Translations under genes and position numbers: made by a program
NCBI GenBank assembly: GCA_964533265.1
Contig: CAZHJW010000053.1
Span: forward strand, 1-14,344
DNA: 14,344 bases
Source of the DNA: UBA1100 sp964533265
Lineage (GTDB): Bacteria; Verrucomicrobiota; Verrucomicrobiia; Limisphaerales; UBA1100
Direction of reading: 5' to 3'
In this document: in pieces, positions 12,508-14,344 of the stretch
Numbering within the stretch: position 1 is the stretch's first letter
How the letters are laid out: each line of letters starts with the position of its first letter
The notes under the pieces: model-generated
Told to the model about the DNA's origin: nothing
The model's input: only the letters and a program-made list of their open reading frames with translations
Databases searched by the model: none

Positions 12508-13288
12508 AAGCCACCACCCATTCCACCCATTCCACCCATTCCACCCATTCCACCCATTCCACCACCGGTAACTACACCATTTCCCGGTTTAGAAGTGTTT
12601 GTGGTGCCGCCACCAGGCAACCCACCGCCAGAACCACCTTGAGTGCCGCCGCCTGGTTTAGAATTATTTGTTGGGGTACCGTTCGTAACCGGCAAACCTG
12701 TCAGGGGATTGATTTGAACACCACCACTCACGCCTGACATACCGCCCATACCGCCGTTCGTGGAACCGTTTGTAACTGGCAAACCTGTCTGGGGATTAAC
12801 CTGGACACTTCCCATGCCGGGCAATCCATAACCTCCGCCCATGCCGCCCATACCTCCCATACCGCCAGTCGTGGAACCGTTCGCAACCGGCAAACCTGTC
12901 TGGGGATTAATTTGAACACCACCACCCACGCCTGCCATGNNNNNNNNNNNNNNNNNNNNNNNNNNNNNNNNNNNNNNNNNNNNNNNNNNNNNNNNNNNNN
13001 NNNNNNNNNNNNNNNNNNNNNNNNNNNNNNNNNNNNNNNAACCGGCAAACCTGTCTGGGGATTAATTTGAACACCACCACCCACGCCTGCCATGCCACCC
13101 CCGGACTGGCCGGAGTTCGTTGTCATTCCAGGCAATTTATTCACCGCGCTATTTCCTGTCACAACCGCGGTTGTGCCCATGCCCTGGAGCGTCCCCATAA
13201 TCCCCATAGAAGTACTCAACCCACCCATTGTAAACTGGGCAGCGAGACTCAGGGCACTAATAAAAAGGGTAGCCAAACAAGCTCTCAT
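12132..13288 (-). CDS. Secreted Gly/Met-rich NPxTGLP-repeat protein with Arg-rich C-terminus (long paralogue; contains assembly gap)
   Basis: Family not recognised. ATG 13288 begins a clear signal peptide (MRACLATLFISALSLAAQ). A Gly/Met/Thr-rich region leads into repeats of VQ(I/V)NPxTGLPV(A/T)NG spaced 29-37 residues apart, separated by GGM runs, and a last copy VNPVTGLPLGPG. The C-terminal module has GKRFGPVMRMVS and RGFSVNSRP, shared with the paralogue at 11515-12060, and ends RMSVRMRRTPGR. No Asp or Glu is visible anywhere in the sequenced part; about nineteen Arg/Lys fall in the last ~85 residues. The 100-N gap (12940-13039) interrupts the repeats and, as written, breaks the frame; both flanks encode the same MAGVGGGVQINPQTGLPV, and joining them at their shared 55 bp restores one frame. 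I therefore treat it as one gene of uncertain length. The stop is followed by an intrinsic terminator. Confidence 0.7.
12520..12564. repeat. 9-bp tandem repeat, five units
   Basis: ATTCCACCC repeats five times (last unit one base different). On the minus strand it encodes the GGM run in front of the last NPxTGLP copy. Such a 9-bp array can change length without breaking the frame. Confidence 0.85.
12687..12939. repeat. Degenerate long tandem repeats encoding NPxTGLP units
   Basis: Copies of AACnGGCAAACCTGTCnGGG begin at 12687, 12774 and 12885 (spacings 87 and 111 bp, both multiples of three). A further identical copy lies at 13040 beyond the gap. Each encodes NPxTGLPV on the minus strand. 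Confidence 0.8.
12885..13094. repeat. Identical 55-bp direct repeat abutting both edges of the gap
   Basis: Positions 12885-12939 and 13040-13094 are identical over 55 bp. The left copy ends exactly where the Ns begin and the right copy begins exactly where they end. This is the pattern left when two assembly-graph contigs that overlap by one k-mer are joined by a default gap. Confidence 0.9.
12940..13039. other. Assembly gap of exactly 100 N
   Basis: Exactly 100 undetermined bases, a common placeholder for unknown length. The true distance between the flanking 55-bp copies must be a multiple of three (possibly zero) for the gene to stay in frame; the written 155 bp is not. Confidence 0.95.
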
Positions 13289-13342
13289 TGCGCTTTATAG
13301 ATTACGCCTTTATAACTATTACAGTCAAGGCGCAGTATTCAC

Positions 13343-13363
13343 AGGTTTTTCACAGAAAAACCT
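13343..13363. promoter_or_regulatory. Perfect inverted repeat in a divergent intergenic region
   Basis: AGGTTTTT (13343-13350) and AAAAACCT (13356-13363) form an 8-bp perfect dyad around CACAG. It lies between the divergent genes starting at 13288 (-) and 13464 (+), about 55 bp upstream of the former. No U-run follows on either strand, so an operator is more likely than a terminator. A TTGACT (13323-13328, minus) nearby could be the -35 of the long NPxTGLP gene. Confidence 0.4.
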
Positions 13364-13463
13364 CAATTTCATGGGGCAATCACCCGTCGTCATTGGTTAT
13401 GAATCCTTCTGGTCATAGTAAAAAGACTTCTCCTAAAGCGCTCAAAAACCTAAATTACCGCCC

Positions 13464-13742
13464 ATGGCCCTTTCCCTTGAGCAAATCGATGCGCAGATTG
13501 AAGAACTTGAAGCCATTTTGCCTCAGCTGGAAGAAGCATCTACAGAAAAACACCAACACGAGGACACAGGCTGGTGGCTCACCATGGCCGGTAGCCCCGG
13601 GGGCACTGCATTGGCGGTCGCAGCCGGCAATCAGGCCCATGACCTGGATACGATGATATCAAAGGTGGAACGAAAACTGGTGTTGCTCCAGGCCACAAAA
13701 ATCAGCTTGCAGAACAATTCAGCCACCGCCAATCAATCCTAG
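13464..13742 (+). CDS. Small coiled-coil protein of unknown function
   Basis: Not recognised; 92 residues. Residues ~4-26 (starting LEQIDAQIEELEAILPQLEE) are a strong heptad-like acidic helix. The middle (HEDTGWWLTMAGSPGGTALAVAAGN) is Gly/Ala-rich and mildly hydrophobic, too short and polar for a confident membrane helix. A second amphipathic helix follows (MISKVERKLVLLQATKISL), so the protein may be a helical hairpin or oligomer. There is no signal peptide. Start ATG 13464 has no evident ribosome site. Its stop overlaps the convergent dipeptidase stop, and codon-level sense (regular a/d leucines, no low complexity) argues it is real although it is small. Confidence 0.55.
   Translation: MALSLEQIDAQIEELEAILPQLEEASTEKHQHEDTGWWLTMAGSPGGTALAVAAGNQAHDLDTMISKVERKLVLLQATKISLQNNSATANQS
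13739..13742. other. Overlapping convergent stop codons (CTAG)
   Basis: The palindrome CTAG supplies TAG to both the plus-strand small gene (13740-13742) and the minus-strand dipeptidase gene (13741-13739). No terminator can lie between them. Confidence 0.85.
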
Positions 13743-14344
13743 GCAAGACTCTGCCGGCAAACGCGCATCATGTTGCCGCCAATAATTTTGCGGATCTCCT
13801 CATCCTTATAACCGCGCTGTACCAACCCCACGGTAAATAAGGGCCAGTTGGTCCACGCGATACTTAAACGCGCCTGTGGCTGGGGCCTCAAACTTCCCGC
13901 GGGCCAAAAATAACGCCAAGCAGTCCGGGAACGGGGCAGCTTGGGAATCTTGGCTGCTTCCTTTCCCTGGTTGCGCGACATGTAGGTTGTGTCGGTGCCA
14001 ATTCCCACATGGTTGATATTGGTAGTCTTCACCACATGATCTATGTGGTTAAGGAACGCATCGATGTTGCCGGGGTTCCCAAGAAAACTGGGGATACAGG
14101 CAATGCCGGTGAGGCCTCCGGTATCGGCAATGGCTTTAAGCACCTTATCGGGCTTCCCACGAATATGTTTATGCAAATCGGCTGCGCAACTATGGCTGGC
14201 CAATACCGGCTTGGCTGAAATTTTTGCGGCTTCAAAACTGGTCTGCCAGCCTGAATGGGCACAATCAGCAATAACCCCAATCCGGTTCATTTCCTTGATG
14301 ACGGTTTTACCAAAATCACTGAGGCCGGCATTACCCGGTTCAGC
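13739..14344 (-). CDS. Membrane dipeptidase (renal dipeptidase family), C-terminal part
   Basis: Zn-dependent dipeptidase of the amidohydrolase TIM-barrel superfamily (peptidase family M19). The frame is open to the window edge (AEPGNAGLSDFGKTVIKEMN before the first internal Met), so the N-terminal part lies outside. Visible family features: LSDFGKTVIKEMNRIG, the strand VIADCAH, SHS with a probable metal His followed by HKHIRGKPD, the helix DKVLKAIADTGGLTGIA, GIGTD with a probable catalytic Asp, and the closing WPLFTVGLVQRGYKDEEIRKIIGGNMMRV, typical of the family's C-terminus. The residues between GIGTD and WPLF are less usual (AWRYFWPAGSLRPQPQ). Substrates are commonly dipeptides, sometimes with D-residues. 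The peptidoglycan-related Ddl paralogue is far away at 511-1515, so no link is implied. Confidence 0.85.
   Translation of the reverse strand, partial: AEPGNAGLSDFGKTVIKEMNRIGVIADCAHSGWQTSFEAAKISAKPVLASHSCAADLHKHIRGKPDKVLKAIADTGGLTGIACIPSFLGNPGNIDAFLNHIDHVVKTTNINHVGIGTDTTYMSRNQGKEAAKIPKLPRSRTAWRYFWPAGSLRPQPQARLSIAWTNWPLFTVGLVQRGYKDEEIRKIIGGNMMRVCRQSLA

Noticed and set aside
12145..12642. Long plus-strand Pro-rich frame opposite the NPxTGLP gene
   Set aside because: Gly codons (GGN) read as Pro (CCN) on the other strand, so an open antisense frame is expected; it lacks a signal peptide or plausible start.
13288..13656. Plus-strand frame overlapping the intergenic region and small coiled-coil gene
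   Set aside because: It is out of frame with the heptad-patterned protein at 13464 and has no protein-like features.

Overview
The window reads as a bacterial chromosome segment from a draft assembly: dense coding on both strands, mid-range base composition, weak or absent Shine-Dalgarno sites for most genes, and one 100-N scaffold gap. The gene set (FHA-linked Ser/Thr kinase, EboD/EboF-like enzymes, a Ddl paralogue, Sel1 repeats, several secreted low-complexity proteins) resembles the Planctomycetes-Verrucomicrobia group, most likely Verrucomicrobiota. This assignment is inference from gene content; no rRNA or marker gene is present.

Layout. 1-262 (-): start of a secreted Gln/Gly/Phe repeat protein. 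511-1515 (-): ATP-grasp enzyme of the D-Ala-D-Ala ligase family. 1632-2759 (-): membrane-anchored HExxH metallopeptidase. 2823-3924 (+): a zinc-ribbon-like protein, then a small membrane protein with a DUF4177-like domain. 4021-4737 (-): probable lipoprotein with coiled coil and FxLYD-like domain. 4829-7430 (+): an eboD-eboF-like pair encoding a dehydroquinate-synthase-type cyclase and an alkaline-phosphatase-superfamily protein. 7535-8422 (+): secreted Pro/Gly-rich Sel1-repeat protein. 8419-9876 (-) and 9978-11447 (+): a divergent signalling pair, FHA-FHA-GAF and FHA-kinase-TM, with an inverted repeat between them. 11515-12060 and 12132-13288 (-): two related secreted Gly-rich, Arg-tailed proteins built on an NPxTGLP repeat. 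13464-13742 (+): small coiled-coil protein. 13739-14344 (-): C-terminal part of a membrane dipeptidase.

The most novel material is the pair at 11515-13288. They share a C-terminal module (GKRFGPVxRMVS), carry repeats of (I/V)(N/D)PxTGLP, are almost free of acidic residues and end in strongly basic tails. The same motif occurs once in the Sel1 protein at 7535-8422, on the far side of the FHA signalling pair. This hints at a surface or matrix system whose genes are grouped around a phosphothreonine signalling module; that functional link is inference. The longer paralogue is interrupted by the scaffold gap, which sits exactly between two identical 55-bp sequences, so its repeat number is not reliable.

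Most genes are single transcription units in divergent or convergent arrangement. The likely co-transcribed sets are eboD-eboF (13-bp spacing), perhaps with the Sel1 gene, and 2823-3924.
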